Assembly: GCF_008806345.1 (NCBI RefSeq)
Contig: NZ_VZZJ01000005.1
Location: 62,001-126,000 of the forward strand
Source: Methylobacterium planeticum
Lineage (GTDB): Bacteria > Pseudomonadota > Alphaproteobacteria > Rhizobiales > Beijerinckiaceae
Reading direction: 5' to 3'
Length of the DNA: 64,000 nt
The notes under the pieces were generated by a model. The model worked only from the letters and a program-made list of their open reading frames with translations. It was not told the DNA's origin and did no database searches. A program made the position numbers and the translations under genes. Positions 49,101-56,961 of the stretch are shown here, piece by piece (position 1 is the first letter of the stretch; the number at the start of each line of letters is the position of its first letter).

Positions 49101-50300
49101 GGCGTGTCTGATCCCGACGATGGCGAGACCGCCACGCTGACCGCCGCCAACCTCACCTATGCGGTTGGCGATGCGGCGGCATCCGCCACGGTGCCAGCAG
49201 GATTGAGTTTCGACGGTGCCCACACGCTGACCATCGATCCGAAGGACGCTGCCTTCAGCGCACTCGGTGCGGGGGCACAAGAAACGATTGTCGTGTCCTA
49301 CGACGTTAGGGACGCGCATGGGGCAATCGTGCCGCAGACCGAGACGATCACGATCACTGGAATCGACACGGTGGCGACGGGCGGGGAAGACACGGGAGGA
49401 GGATCCACGGGCGGAGGCACGACAGGCGGCGGGTCTGCGGGAGGTGGGTCTACCAGTGGCGGCATGGCCGGTGGGGACACCACGGGTGACGGCACGACCG
49501 CAGGGACAGGCAGCGACACCGCCGAGGTGCAGAATCAACAGTACTTCGGCTCCGTGAGCCACGATATTCACGGCATGGCCGGCGAGGTGTACGCCCTCTA
49601 CGAGGCCCTTCTCGACCGTGCGCCGGATGCACTCGGCGGGGAAGGGTGGGCATCGGCCTTGAACAACGGTGCAAGCCTGCACGCCATCACGCAGGCTTTT
49701 CTCAACTCGGCGGAGGGGCAGATGCACCTCAACGCGGCAGACAACGCCGGCTATGTCGAGCAGCTCTACGAAACAGTGTTAGGCCGCCATGGTGACATGG
49801 AGGGGGTTCAGAGTTGGGTCAGCGCACTCGATGCAGGTGCCTCGCGCGCCGACGTAGCGGACAGCTTCGTATTCTCGGACGAATTCGTAGGACATTTGCA
49901 GCCGGCGCTGAATGCCGGTGTGTTCGTGGCTGACGCGACGAATTCGGACATGGCGCGGTTGTACTACGGTCTGCTCGATCGTGCCCCGGACGCAGCCGGG
50001 CTGCAGAGCTTCGAGACGGCAGCGCACGGCGGCACGTCCGAGACTGCTATCGCGCAGTCCTTCCTCAACTCTCCGGAGTACGCAAGCCTTCATCCGACCG
50101 CACAAGACGACGCGCAATACGTGGATAGCTTGTACCTGAATGCGCTGGGCCGCTCGGCGGAAGCAAACGGTGAAGAGTATTGGCTCAGCGCGCTGAGCCA
50201 CGGCGCGTCAAGAGCCGAGGTTGCGATCGCGATCGCGGAGAGCCCCGAAGCTCGCCTGCACCTGGCTGGGCAGATCGAGGTGGGCTGGCACCTCGCCTGA
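46143..50300 (+). CDS. Large multidomain polysaccharide deacetylase with DUF4214 repeats
   Basis: A 1385-residue protein without a signal peptide. Residues ~1-165 form a beta-rich CBM9/DOMON-like domain (LDGNLSDWTSAERLDL). Residues ~170-395 form an alpha/beta domain (HKIAIVYSATSANLYFGG). A deacetylase-like domain at ~400-670 has the metal motif HSVTH near 500, a RTDMDQ segment near 423 and VVWPWHDYGP near 629. Two VCBS/cadherin-like repeats at ~843-1075 (TITGANDAP between them) lead to a Gly/Thr/Ser linker (~1078-1120). Four DUF4214-like repeats of ~55 residues (LYxxLLxRxPDxxG...W...GAS) fill ~1146-1380. VCBS plus DUF4214 without a signal peptide is typical of type I-secreted surface proteins. 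GGAGGAG seven bases upstream fixes the start. The layout resembles fungal Agd3 (CBM87-CE18), but this is inference. Confidence 0.85.
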   Translation: MSHTLDGNLSDWTSAERLDLPGTGTTGYQLYGTIDTQGTGTTATKSYVFALQAPVAISDNTTFWLNTDQDSSTGLQAYTGAGTGAEYYVNFVGGVPYLYDSTTALIGPVADYAFSANKQTIEFSIPLATIKDTTPGLDLKADVNDAAFLPADYAATTYTINDPASLPVAAPNAHKIAIVYSATSANLYFGGGAAGETAYSQLFMAAQNQAAAAGVPFDVLSESDLKDISKIAGYEAIVFPSFKDVPAADVAQITNVLTEAVNTYHVSLITAGDFMTNDETGAALSGDPYIRMKTLLDLTREGGTATVGGDPVDITATGDGFTGYQANELVRHYNAMSSSWYASADGKAPTVIATQTVTEGGATSTHEAVVSTVTGGTNVHFANESLLGDNNMLQHAIESVVDPTSGPTVSLHMSRDKAVVASRTDMDQAKESTDVKPEDGSAGIYDKLLPILAQWKHDYNFVGSYYIDVGDGTDGSQTNWSVSKPYYDQLLAMGNEIGSHSVTHPEDTNSLTAAQIQAEFQGSKATIEQQLGVNIDGAAVPGNPEYVATSQDIEQYYNYITGGATLVGAGYPGAIGHLTPDDAKVYIAPDTSFDYTLIDFQHLTVAQAEAEWNAEWTTDTAHSNLPIVVWPWHDYGPTSWPLDPGATSNYTMQMYTDFIAQAYRAGAEFVTLDDLAQRVANFDASTLQYSYDATAKVVTAMVGTADAGKFALDLSGVDAGSKIKSVSGYYAYDDDSVFVDKDGGTFTISLGATADDVTHLTKIADRAELESVTGDGANLTFKVVGEGNYIVDLKDPTNQDVKVTSAAGTDLASVQSGDQLTVTLTGLGEHTVTVTMTPTTPPTNQPPAVAAPLTAAVTEGGGSASYDLLLGASDPDAADVGKLAAANLTYTVDAADPTSVAPAGLSYDAATHTLTVDPTNAAFGHLALGVTQTIVLGYDVVDPQGAKAAQTETLTITGANDAPVVSAALTASVAEGGASTSYDLLGGVSDPDDGETATLTAANLTYAVGDAAASATVPAGLSFDGAHTLTIDPKDAAFSALGAGAQETIVVSYDVRDAHGAIVPQTETITITGIDTVATGGEDTGGGSTGGGTTGGGSAGGGSTSGGMAGGDTTGDGTTAGTGSDTAEVQNQQYFGSVSHDIHGMAGEVYALYEALLDRAPDALGGEGWASALNNGASLHAITQAFLNSAEGQMHLNAADNAGYVEQLYETVLGRHGDMEGVQSWVSALDAGASRADVADSFVFSDEFVGHLQPALNAGVFVADATNSDMARLYYGLLDRAPDAAGLQSFETAAHGGTSETAIAQSFLNSPEYASLHPTAQDDAQYVDSLYLNALGRSAEANGEEYWLSALSHGASRAEVAIAIAESPEARLHLAGQIEVGWHLA

Positions 50301-50429
50301 GAGCAGCAGCCAGGTCGTATCCGACATCGCGATGGAGTGGGCCGTCCGAGACTTCCTGACGCGGGATGTGCCTGCAGAGCGAACGACCCGTCTCTGGCAA
50401 CCGCTCAGCCCCGGCCTATCCGCGAGCCA

Positions 50430-51745
50430 CCGTGCGTGTCAGCTCCCGTTGTATGGACACGACATGCACCCTGCTGGTTCGGATCGGCCCCGGCGCGGCG
50501 ATCGCTCCGCGTTCGGGCAGCAAGCCTGACATCTCGAGCCGGAACTCCTGCTGTGTCCTGCTGGCGAAGATCGCTCTCGATTGGGCCGCCATCGCCGGAG
50601 CGCGCAGACCTTGCAGTGCCGCGTCGAGAAGCGCACGCGCATCACGGTGCGGCCCGCGTTGTGCTCGTCTGTCCAGCTCTCGCTCGTCTGCCCGGCCGGG
50701 CAAGTCGCCACCCGCCGATCCCAGTCGAAGGTGAACTGCGCGATCGTGAGCGCCCCTGCCGTGCGGGCCTGCCACTGGTTGTCCTTGGGTGCCGGTCCCA
50801 CGAGTGCAACGGCGTGTTCGCGGGCCGCGGCTACGCGTTGATCGGCGTCGAGGTAAGCGGCATCGACGAGATGCCGGGCCGGCAACAGCTTCCTCGCCGC
50901 GAGTGCCGCGTGCAGGGGGGCCAAGGTGGCGCGATCGACGACGGGTGCGGGCGTGGTCGTCACGTGCGTGATCAAGGGCGGTCGGTCATCATCGCAGGTC
51001 TCGGTGAGGTGGACCTTGTACCCGACCCCGCTCGTCGTGCGCTTCTTGGCGTCGTGGATGTCCGGATCGTAGGGCGAGGCGACCATGAGCAGCGAAGGCG
51101 GCAAGCCCTCCGCCGCTGTCCGCCATCGTACCGAGGAGGCGCCGGAGCCCGGTGATCGCCCCTCGACCTCGGAGCAGATGAAGTTCTGCATCCAGACGCG
51201 CCGCAGCACGGCGATGGCCGGCACGTCGTGCAACCAGGGAGCGCGTCGGGCGCCGTGAGCGCGGTCAGAAGCGCGTGTCCGTCGTGTCCCACAGCTTCGG
51301 CGAAGGCGAGACGGGCCGCCTCGGCCTGGGGCACATGGAGGTCGTCGGCGCGCCGCGTGTAGCGGTCGACCCAATCCGGATGTGGGTGAGCACGTAGCCA
51401 ATCGGGGGCGACGACGGCCAGGGCGTTGAGGGCGGCGCGGAGCGTCTCAAGGACACAGCCGAGCCGGTTGAGGCTGCGCACGGAGCCCAAGACATGAGTG
51501 GCGTCGGTGCGCTGGCGGCCGCGCCGGGTCAGAAGGCCTCGGTCGCGGCACAAGGCGAGGAGCGTGTCGAACAACAGCGCCTCGGCGTGGCCGACCACGA
51601 GGCGGGTGCGGAACTCGCTCAGGACGGACGCGTCGAAGCCCGGATCGGGGAGTTCGAGGGCGAGCAGGTCCTTCCAGTCGATCCGGCCGCGAACGGCATC
51701 GGCAGCCCGGCGATTCATCCCATTCGCCAGCAGTATCTTTCTCGT
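50430..51745 (-). mobile_element. IS1182-family transposase remnant
   Basis: On the minus strand, a frame from ~51745 gives the transposase N-terminal part (AADAVRGRIDWKDLLALELP, DPGFDASVLSEFRTRL, RQRTDATHVLGSVRSLNRLG). A second frame from ~51215 gives the DDE core (SPYDPDIHDAKKRTTSGVGY, KVHLTETCDDDRPPLITHV, LPARHLVDAAYLDADQRVAA). A third from ~50600 gives AIFASRTQQEFRLEM. This is the IS1182 family layout with at least two frameshifts, about 60 residues missing at the start and the usual C-terminal third gone. No terminal inverted repeats were recognised. It is inactive and has cut into the gene at 51744. Confidence 0.85.
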
Positions 51746-52067
51746 GGAGGGGACGGTCGGCGGGTTTGTGAAGGTCGGCGACCCCCGCCAGCCGGCTCCC
51801 TTGGTGCACGCACCGAGCTTCCGCTGGGAATGCACAGGCCGGGAGCGCGTGGAGCAGGGCGCATTCCGGCTCGACCTCGGCGGGACCGACCTGGTCCTGG
51901 CCCTCGAACGGCTGACCGAGGACCCGCTTCCGCGCGACCTCGTCGGCAGTCTGGTCGTCGATCCCGAAAACGCGCGGTTCGGCTTCCGGCCGGTCTACTT
52001 CTCCGGGCGGCAGCGCGACGGTAGCCGCGTCCGGTCATCCGCGCGGTCCATCGAATTTGATGCCTGA
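51744..52067 (+). pseudogene. Truncated gene of unknown function beside the IS remnant
   Basis: An open frame of ~107 codons has good coding character (PSFRWECTGRERVEQGAFRL, DLGGTDLVLALERLTEDPLP, VVDPENARFGFRPVYFSG). It starts exactly where the transposase similarity ends, so its 5' part was probably lost by the insertion. A GTG at 51744 or 51768 could still start it. I do not recognise the family. Its last 73 bp overlap the 3' end of the convergent SCO1-like gene. Confidence 0.45.
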
Positions 52068-52684
52068 CCATTGCGAGGCCGCGCGAGGTGCGGCTCGATG
52101 ATCGCCAACATCCGCTCTGCCGAGGTCCCCGGCGGGAAGAAACCGAGATAATTGCCCGAGCGGTCCATCAGGTAAATGAAGGCCGAGTGGTCGATGGTGT
52201 AGCCACCATCCGGACGTTCAACCTTTTCGAAGAAGACCTTGTAGGCATCCGCCATCTGACGGATCGCCTCCGGGCTTCCCGTCAGGCCGATCAGGCGCGG
52301 ATGGAAGCTCGGCACATATTCCGCGAGAAGGGCCGCAGTGTCACGCTCGGGATCGAGGGTGACGAAGATCGGCTGTATCGCCTCGCCGTCCGGCCCCAGC
52401 AGGGTCAGGGCACGGCCGATCTCCGTGAGATCGGTGGGGCAGACGTCCGGACAGGCGGCAAATCCGAAATAGACGATCAGGATCTTGCCGCGGAAGTCGT
52501 CCTGCGTGCGGGCGCGTCCCTCGTGGTCGAGAAGCCCGAACGGTCCTCCGACCGGCTCGCGGTTCCACATCAGCACGTCCATCAACTCGGTCGCGGACCG
52601 TCGTGGGCTCTCGCCCCGCGCCGGCACGATCAGGCTGGCGCCGAGGAGGCAAAGCAGCAGCGCCGCCCCTGCGGAGCTATGCAC
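51995..52684 (-). CDS. SCO1/SenC family protein
   Basis: A 229-residue protein with a signal peptide (AALLLCLLGASLIVPARG) and a thioredoxin fold. The copper motif CxxxC is present as FAACPDVCPTDL, and the third ligand His is in TIDHSAFIYLMDRSG. SCO proteins deliver copper to cytochrome c oxidase CuA or act as thiol reductases in the periplasm. The GTG start overlaps the stop of the preceding MBL-fold gene by 8 bp, so the two are coupled. The last ~25 residues extend beyond the usual end of the family (…IEPHL) and overlap a convergent gene fragment, so the natural stop may have been lost. Confidence 0.9.
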   Translation of the reverse strand: MHSSAGAALLLCLLGASLIVPARGESPRRSATELMDVLMWNREPVGGPFGLLDHEGRARTQDDFRGKILIVYFGFAACPDVCPTDLTEIGRALTLLGPDGEAIQPIFVTLDPERDTAALLAEYVPSFHPRLIGLTGSPEAIRQMADAYKVFFEKVERPDGGYTIDHSAFIYLMDRSGNYLGFFPPGTSAERMLAIIEPHLARPRNGQASNSMDRADDRTRLPSRCRPEK

Positions 52685-53795
52685 CGAACGTGAGCCGGCT
52701 GCCCGTCGTCGGTACGATCACGTGGTCCGGCATCTGCGCTTGCGCCTCGAGCGCGAAGTTCAGGCCGCTGCAATGCATCGGGATGACGACGTCGGGGTTC
52801 AATTTTTTGATCTCGGCCACAACCTGGGTCAGGTAGTCCTTGGGCGCCGGCCCGAGGTGGAAGCCGCCCACGATGGCGTGGACCTTCTCGACACCGGAAA
52901 CGTCTTGGGCCTGACGGACCGAGTTGACGATCCCCACATGGCCGCAGGAACTGATCACCACGAGACCCTTGCCCCTGATGTTGAAGCAGGTGGCGTGCTC
53001 GTGAACGTGCTCGTCCGGGATGATCTTTCCCTGCAGCTCTGCGGGCGAATAGTGGGTCGCGTCGCAGCCCAGCCCGTCCTTCAGGCCGCGCTCGACGAAG
53101 GTATTGGGCAAGATGCGCTCGATCGAAGAGCGCTTGATCTGCCCCGTGGTGAAGGCGTGGCCGGCGATCACAGTCGGCGCCTCACACAAGACAGTCGTGA
53201 CCCTTTGCGCAGCCAGCTCGCGCCGGTCGAGCTGGCCGAAATCCGTGAACTGGCCCTGCACACCGCTCGGGCTCACGCGGTGGCAGAAGTTATCCTCGCC
53301 TCCGGCATAAAGCTTCAGATCGGGGGCGAGCGAATTCCTGTACCGGTCGAGAAATCCAGTCAGACCGCCATAATGGTCGTGGTGGCCGTGGCTGACCACG
53401 AGCGCATCGACCCTGGTCGGATCGACCTTCAGAATCTCGATGTTGTTGAGGAGGGCATCGGGGCTGTAGCCGAAATCGAGCAGGATCGTGCGGCCTTCGT
53501 CCGCGCGCTGGGATTCGGCAAAAAGCGACAGGCCCCACTGATTGTGCAGAACCTTACGATAGTCGCTGCCGCGTCCGCTGCCCGGCGGCTGGTGGGACAC
53601 ACCCTGGAGGGTGGACGGCTTGAGGAACTGATCGTGGGCCGAGTCGATCAGGACGCGCAACGCCAGCTTGTCGACTGTCGGCACCTCGATCGGGGCTGCC
53701 GCCGCGACCTCGACGCAGGAGAATCCAGCGACGACGCCGGTTGCGAGAGCCGCCGATCCTTTGAGGAACCCACGCCTGTCGACAGACCCAGCCAT
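52677..53795 (-). CDS. Tat-exported MBL-fold metallohydrolase
   Basis: A 372-residue protein. The Tat signal is DRRGFLKGSAALATGVVAGF. The metallo-beta-lactamase metal motif is VVSHGHHDHYGGL near residue 135, further ligand histidines are in VVISSCGHVGIVN, and VIPMHCSGLNF completes the site. The sequence resembles the group annotated as 7,8-dihydropterin-6-methyl-beta-ribofuranosylaminobenzene 5'-phosphate synthase-like, whose true substrates are mostly unknown. The start at 53795 has GGGAGGA upstream. It is co-translated with the SCO1-like gene, so a periplasmic copper or redox context is possible. Confidence 0.88.
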   Translation of the reverse strand: MAGSVDRRGFLKGSAALATGVVAGFSCVEVAAAAPIEVPTVDKLALRVLIDSAHDQFLKPSTLQGVSHQPPGSGRGSDYRKVLHNQWGLSLFAESQRADEGRTILLDFGYSPDALLNNIEILKVDPTRVDALVVSHGHHDHYGGLTGFLDRYRNSLAPDLKLYAGGEDNFCHRVSPSGVQGQFTDFGQLDRRELAAQRVTTVLCEAPTVIAGHAFTTGQIKRSSIERILPNTFVERGLKDGLGCDATHYSPAELQGKIIPDEHVHEHATCFNIRGKGLVVISSCGHVGIVNSVRQAQDVSGVEKVHAIVGGFHLGPAPKDYLTQVVAEIKKLNPDVVIPMHCSGLNFALEAQAQMPDHVIVPTTGSRLTFGA

Positions 53796-54252
53796 GTCGA
53801 TCCTCCCTTGTGTATCAGCTGCTCCGGATATAGCCGAGGTTCTCTGGAAAGATCTTCTTTCCTTGACGTGATGTTTAGAAACTTCCGTATCGATCGGGAA
53901 ATCATCCACCAACAGCGCCCGCGGAGGACGCATGCGACTGCCTCTGCTACGCCCTGTCGAAACCAGGGGCGACGAGTGGCCGCGTGGGTGCTATGCCACG
54001 ACCGAGTTTACCGGCGATCCCGGCCGTTTGCCAGTGATCCGATGAACCGAGCGCGAAAGGGAGATCGGCGATGTTCCTGTGAGGCGGAATCGACGATCTC
54101 CATCGTGACTGAGGGCATTGCGGCAGGGTCGGATACATTGCGCTGGAGCACCCCCCGCCGTTGGGCGCGGAACTCGCCCCTCCGGCATGTCCGCATCCCG
54201 AAAGCAATCAAGCCGCGTGCGCGGAAGGCCGGCCATCGTCGGGACTGGATAA
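53796..54252. other. 457-bp region between the MBL gene and a gene remnant
   Basis: No frame here has convincing coding character. It should hold the promoter of the MBL-SCO pair (minus strand). Composition is mixed; an A/T-richer patch lies at 53815-53900. A stop at 54250-54252 precedes the GC-rich remnant that follows, and I place the likely end of the accessory region about here. Confidence 0.4.
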
Positions 54253-54393
54253 AATGCTTATCGATCAGCCGCTTCCAACCGGCGGGCAGGCTTGCTCCAG
54301 ACCGCAGGGGCGGCCGGCGGTAATGCGGTTGTGGACTTCACCGTCCCGATGCCGAAGCGGGAGGTGACCTTCTTCAGTGGGAGAGACGGATGA
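54253..54393 (+). pseudogene. 3' remnant of a gene overlapping the monooxygenase start
   Basis: The last ~35 codons (AGLLQTAGAAGGNAVVDFTV, then PMPKREVTFFSGRDG) have GC3-rich coding character and end in a TGA that overlaps the ATG of the next gene as ATGA. Such 4-bp overlaps normally join two genes of one operon. Upstream the frame is closed at 54250 and the sequence loses coding character near 54280, so the 5' part of this gene appears to be deleted. The product is not identifiable; a flavin reductase or transporter partner of the monooxygenase would fit but is a guess. Confidence 0.4.
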
Positions 54394-55715
54394 GCCGGGA
54401 CCGCCGCCTGCATCTCGGCGCCTTCATGCGCCCCGTCGGGATCCACACCGCGTGGTGGCGCTATCCTGGCGGCTACCCGGATGCGAATTTCAGCTTCGAG
54501 CACCTGGCACATTTCGCCCGGCGCCTCGAGGCCGCGAAGTTCGACGCCTTCTTCATGGCCGACCACCTCGCCGTGATGAACATGCCGACGGCCGCGCTCC
54601 GCCGCTCGGCCACCGTGACCTCGTTCGATCCGCTGACGCTGCTGCCGGCGCTCGCCGTCCTCACCGAGCGCATCGGCCTGATCGCCACGGCCTCCACGAC
54701 CTACAACGAGCCCTACCATGTGGCCCGCAAGTTCGCCTCGCTCGACCACATCTCGAAGGGCCGCGCCGGCTGGAACCTCGTCACCTCCGGCAACCCGGAC
54801 GAGGCGCTGAACTTCGGCCGCGACGCGCATGTCGAGCACGCGGTGCGCTACGCCCGCGCCCGCGAGTTCTTCGACGTGGTGACAGGCCTGTGGGATTCCT
54901 TCGCCGACGACGCCTTCCTGATGGATCCGGAGAGCGGCCTGTTCTTCGACCCCGCCCGGATGCACGTCCTCGACCACCGGGGCGAGTTCCTGACGGTGAA
55001 GGGCCCCCTCAACATCGCGCGCCCGCTGCAGGGCTGGCCCGTGATCGTGCAGGCCGGTGCGTCGGAGGCCGGTCGCCAGATCGCGGCCGAGACCGCCGAG
55101 ATGGTGTTCGGCTCAGGCTCGACGCTCGACGCCGCGCAGGCCTTCTACGCCGACGTCAAGGGCCGGATGCCGGCGGCCGGCCGCGACCCCGAGCACCTGA
55201 AGATCCTGCCCGGCTGCTTCGTGGTGCTGGGCGAGACGGAGGATGAGGCGAGGGCGAAGAAAGCGCGCCTCGACGACCTCGTTCATCCCGACAGCGGACT
55301 TGCCAACCTCTCGGTGCGTCTCGGTGTGGACGCCTCCGGCTTCGACCTCGATGCCCCGTTGCCCGAGATCCCCGAGACGAATGCCAGCAAGAGCGGCCAG
55401 GCGCAGATCGTCGATTACGCGCGCCGAACCGGCGCGACCGTGCGCGAACTCGCCCGCAAGGTGGGCGGCTATGGCGGGCTGCAGATGGTGGGCACGCCGG
55501 CCCAGGTGGCCGACCGCATGGAGGCGTGGCTCGAGGGCCGCGCCTGCGACGGCTTCAATCTGATGTTCCCCTTCGTGCCGGAGGGCCTCGACGACGTGGT
55601 CGACAGGCTGGTGCCGGAGTTGCAGCGCCGCGGCCTGTTCCGCCGCGACTACGAGGGAACGACCTTGCGCGACCATCTCGGCCTGCCGCGCCCCCCGAAC
55701 CGCTTCTTCGCCTGA
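54390..55715 (+). CDS. LLM-class flavin-dependent monooxygenase (NtaA/SnaA/DszA type)
   Basis: A 441-residue bacterial luciferase-like monooxygenase. Features of the NtaA/SnaA/DszA/DmoA group: LHLGAFMRPVGIHTAWWRYP at the N-terminus, FDAFFMADHLAV, TASTTYNEPYHVARKFASLD, GRAGWNLVTSGNPDEALNFG and PVIVQAGASEAGRQIAAETA. The group uses reduced FMN from a separate reductase to oxidise sulfur compounds (dimethyl sulfide, dibenzothiophene sulfone), nitrilotriacetate or similar. Its convergent neighbours are a sulfur transporter and a rhodanese, so an organosulfur substrate is the best guess. It overlaps the remnant of an upstream gene. Confidence 0.9.
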   Translation: MSRDRRLHLGAFMRPVGIHTAWWRYPGGYPDANFSFEHLAHFARRLEAAKFDAFFMADHLAVMNMPTAALRRSATVTSFDPLTLLPALAVLTERIGLIATASTTYNEPYHVARKFASLDHISKGRAGWNLVTSGNPDEALNFGRDAHVEHAVRYARAREFFDVVTGLWDSFADDAFLMDPESGLFFDPARMHVLDHRGEFLTVKGPLNIARPLQGWPVIVQAGASEAGRQIAAETAEMVFGSGSTLDAAQAFYADVKGRMPAAGRDPEHLKILPGCFVVLGETEDEARAKKARLDDLVHPDSGLANLSVRLGVDASGFDLDAPLPEIPETNASKSGQAQIVDYARRTGATVRELARKVGGYGGLQMVGTPAQVADRMEAWLEGRACDGFNLMFPFVPEGLDDVVDRLVPELQRRGLFRRDYEGTTLRDHLGLPRPPNRFFA

Positions 55716-55719
55716 CCCC

Positions 55720-56961
55720 TCACGCCAGCAGCCCGGCGCGCCGCCCGAGCCACAGGGTGCAGGCCGCGCCCGCGAACATCGCGATGCCGAAGACCCAGCC
55801 CGAGAGGGCGCCCGCCATGATGCCGGAGAGCAGCGTGCCCACGCTGCAGCCGAGACCCGTCATCGCGCCCCATCCGAGGAGGACGCCGCCGAGGAGGCCG
55901 CGGGCCGCATGGGTCAGGCGCGGCCGGGCGGGCCGGAACTGGCCGGCCGCGAGAGCGGCCGCGAAGGAGGCGAGCACGAGGCCGGCGACGAATACCCCGT
56001 TCGGGGTGAGCACGGCGTCGCGTAGGGCGGTGGCGCAGCCCCGGAAGGCGTCGAGCCCTTCGAGGCGGGCGGGTAGCAGCCCTGCGGCGCCCGCCGCCTG
56101 CCGGGCCCGCCCGCCGATCTCCGCGGTGACGCCGAGGGGGCCGGTCCGCAGGTAGGCGAAGGTGCCGATCGCCCCGACCGCGATGCCCCCGAGCCAGACC
56201 GGCCAGCGTCCGGCGAAGACCGCGCGCAGGGGATCGTTCGCGCCGCGCGGCTCCAGCGGCCCCGGCCGCGGCAATCGCTTCAGGAGTGGCCAGGCGAGGG
56301 CGGCGAGCACGGCGAGCCCGAGGACGAGGCTCCCCGCATAGCCGAGGTGGCGCGGCAGCCAGATGACCGGCGCCTCGGAGACGCTGGCGAGATAGAGCGG
56401 GTTCCACGTCGCGAAGCCGAGGACGAAGCCCATAGCGGTCCCGAGAAGCGCGAAGGGTGCGATCGGCGCGCCCTCGCCGAGGCGGTAGAGGTGCGCGCTG
56501 ATGCAGGAACCGGACACCGCCATGCCGGCTCCGAACACCGCGCCTGCCAGGACGAGGACGGGACCGACCGGACCGATATGCGCGTCCGGCGGCAGGCGCG
56601 CGCCGGACGGATCCGGCATCCAGGCGCCGAGGACGATGGCGTATCCGGCGAGTCCCGCCGCCAGGGCCGCCAGGATGCCGAGCAACCCGCGCGGATCGCC
56701 GTCCACGAGGAGGTCCCGCCACTGACAGTAGAAGCAGAACCGGCTGCGCTGCAGCACGAAGCCGAACAGCGCGCCGAAGGTGAGGGACGGGGCGAGCCGC
56801 GCGCCGCCGGGCTGCCCCGAGAGCCACCAGGCTGTGCCGGCGAGCCCGAGGGCGATGACGAGCGGTAATCCCCAGTGCTGCGTTGCCGTCCGCCAGGCAG
56901 GGGTGGCAGGCGCCCAGGCGTGCGGGAGCGGCGCGCCATCCCCCGCCACCCGGTCCGTCAC
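55720..56961 (-). CDS. YeeE/YedE family (thiosulfate-type) sulfur transporter
   Basis: A 413-residue membrane protein with about ten helices in two pseudo-repeats. The conserved YeeE elements are LQRSRFCFYCQWRDLLV, VSGSCISAHLYRLGEG and MTGLGCSVGTLLSG. Their cysteines (FCFYC, GSC, GLGC) match the ones through which TsuA/YeeE proteins relay thiosulfate. The GTG start at 56961 overlaps the TGA of the rhodanese gene (GTGA), so the two form an operon. It should import thiosulfate or another small sulfur species. The fusion of two YeeE/YedE halves in one chain is typical. Confidence 0.9.
   Translation of the reverse strand: MTDRVAGDGAPLPHAWAPATPAWRTATQHWGLPLVIALGLAGTAWWLSGQPGGARLAPSLTFGALFGFVLQRSRFCFYCQWRDLLVDGDPRGLLGILAALAAGLAGYAIVLGAWMPDPSGARLPPDAHIGPVGPVLVLAGAVFGAGMAVSGSCISAHLYRLGEGAPIAPFALLGTAMGFVLGFATWNPLYLASVSEAPVIWLPRHLGYAGSLVLGLAVLAALAWPLLKRLPRPGPLEPRGANDPLRAVFAGRWPVWLGGIAVGAIGTFAYLRTGPLGVTAEIGGRARQAAGAAGLLPARLEGLDAFRGCATALRDAVLTPNGVFVAGLVLASFAAALAAGQFRPARPRLTHAARGLLGGVLLGWGAMTGLGCSVGTLLSGIMAGALSGWVFGIAMFAGAACTLWLGRRAGLLA

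Noticed and set aside
53947-54323. Several overlapping short frames before the monooxygenase
   Set aside because: None has coding bias or recognisable motifs; only the final ~35 codons before 54393 look protein-like.
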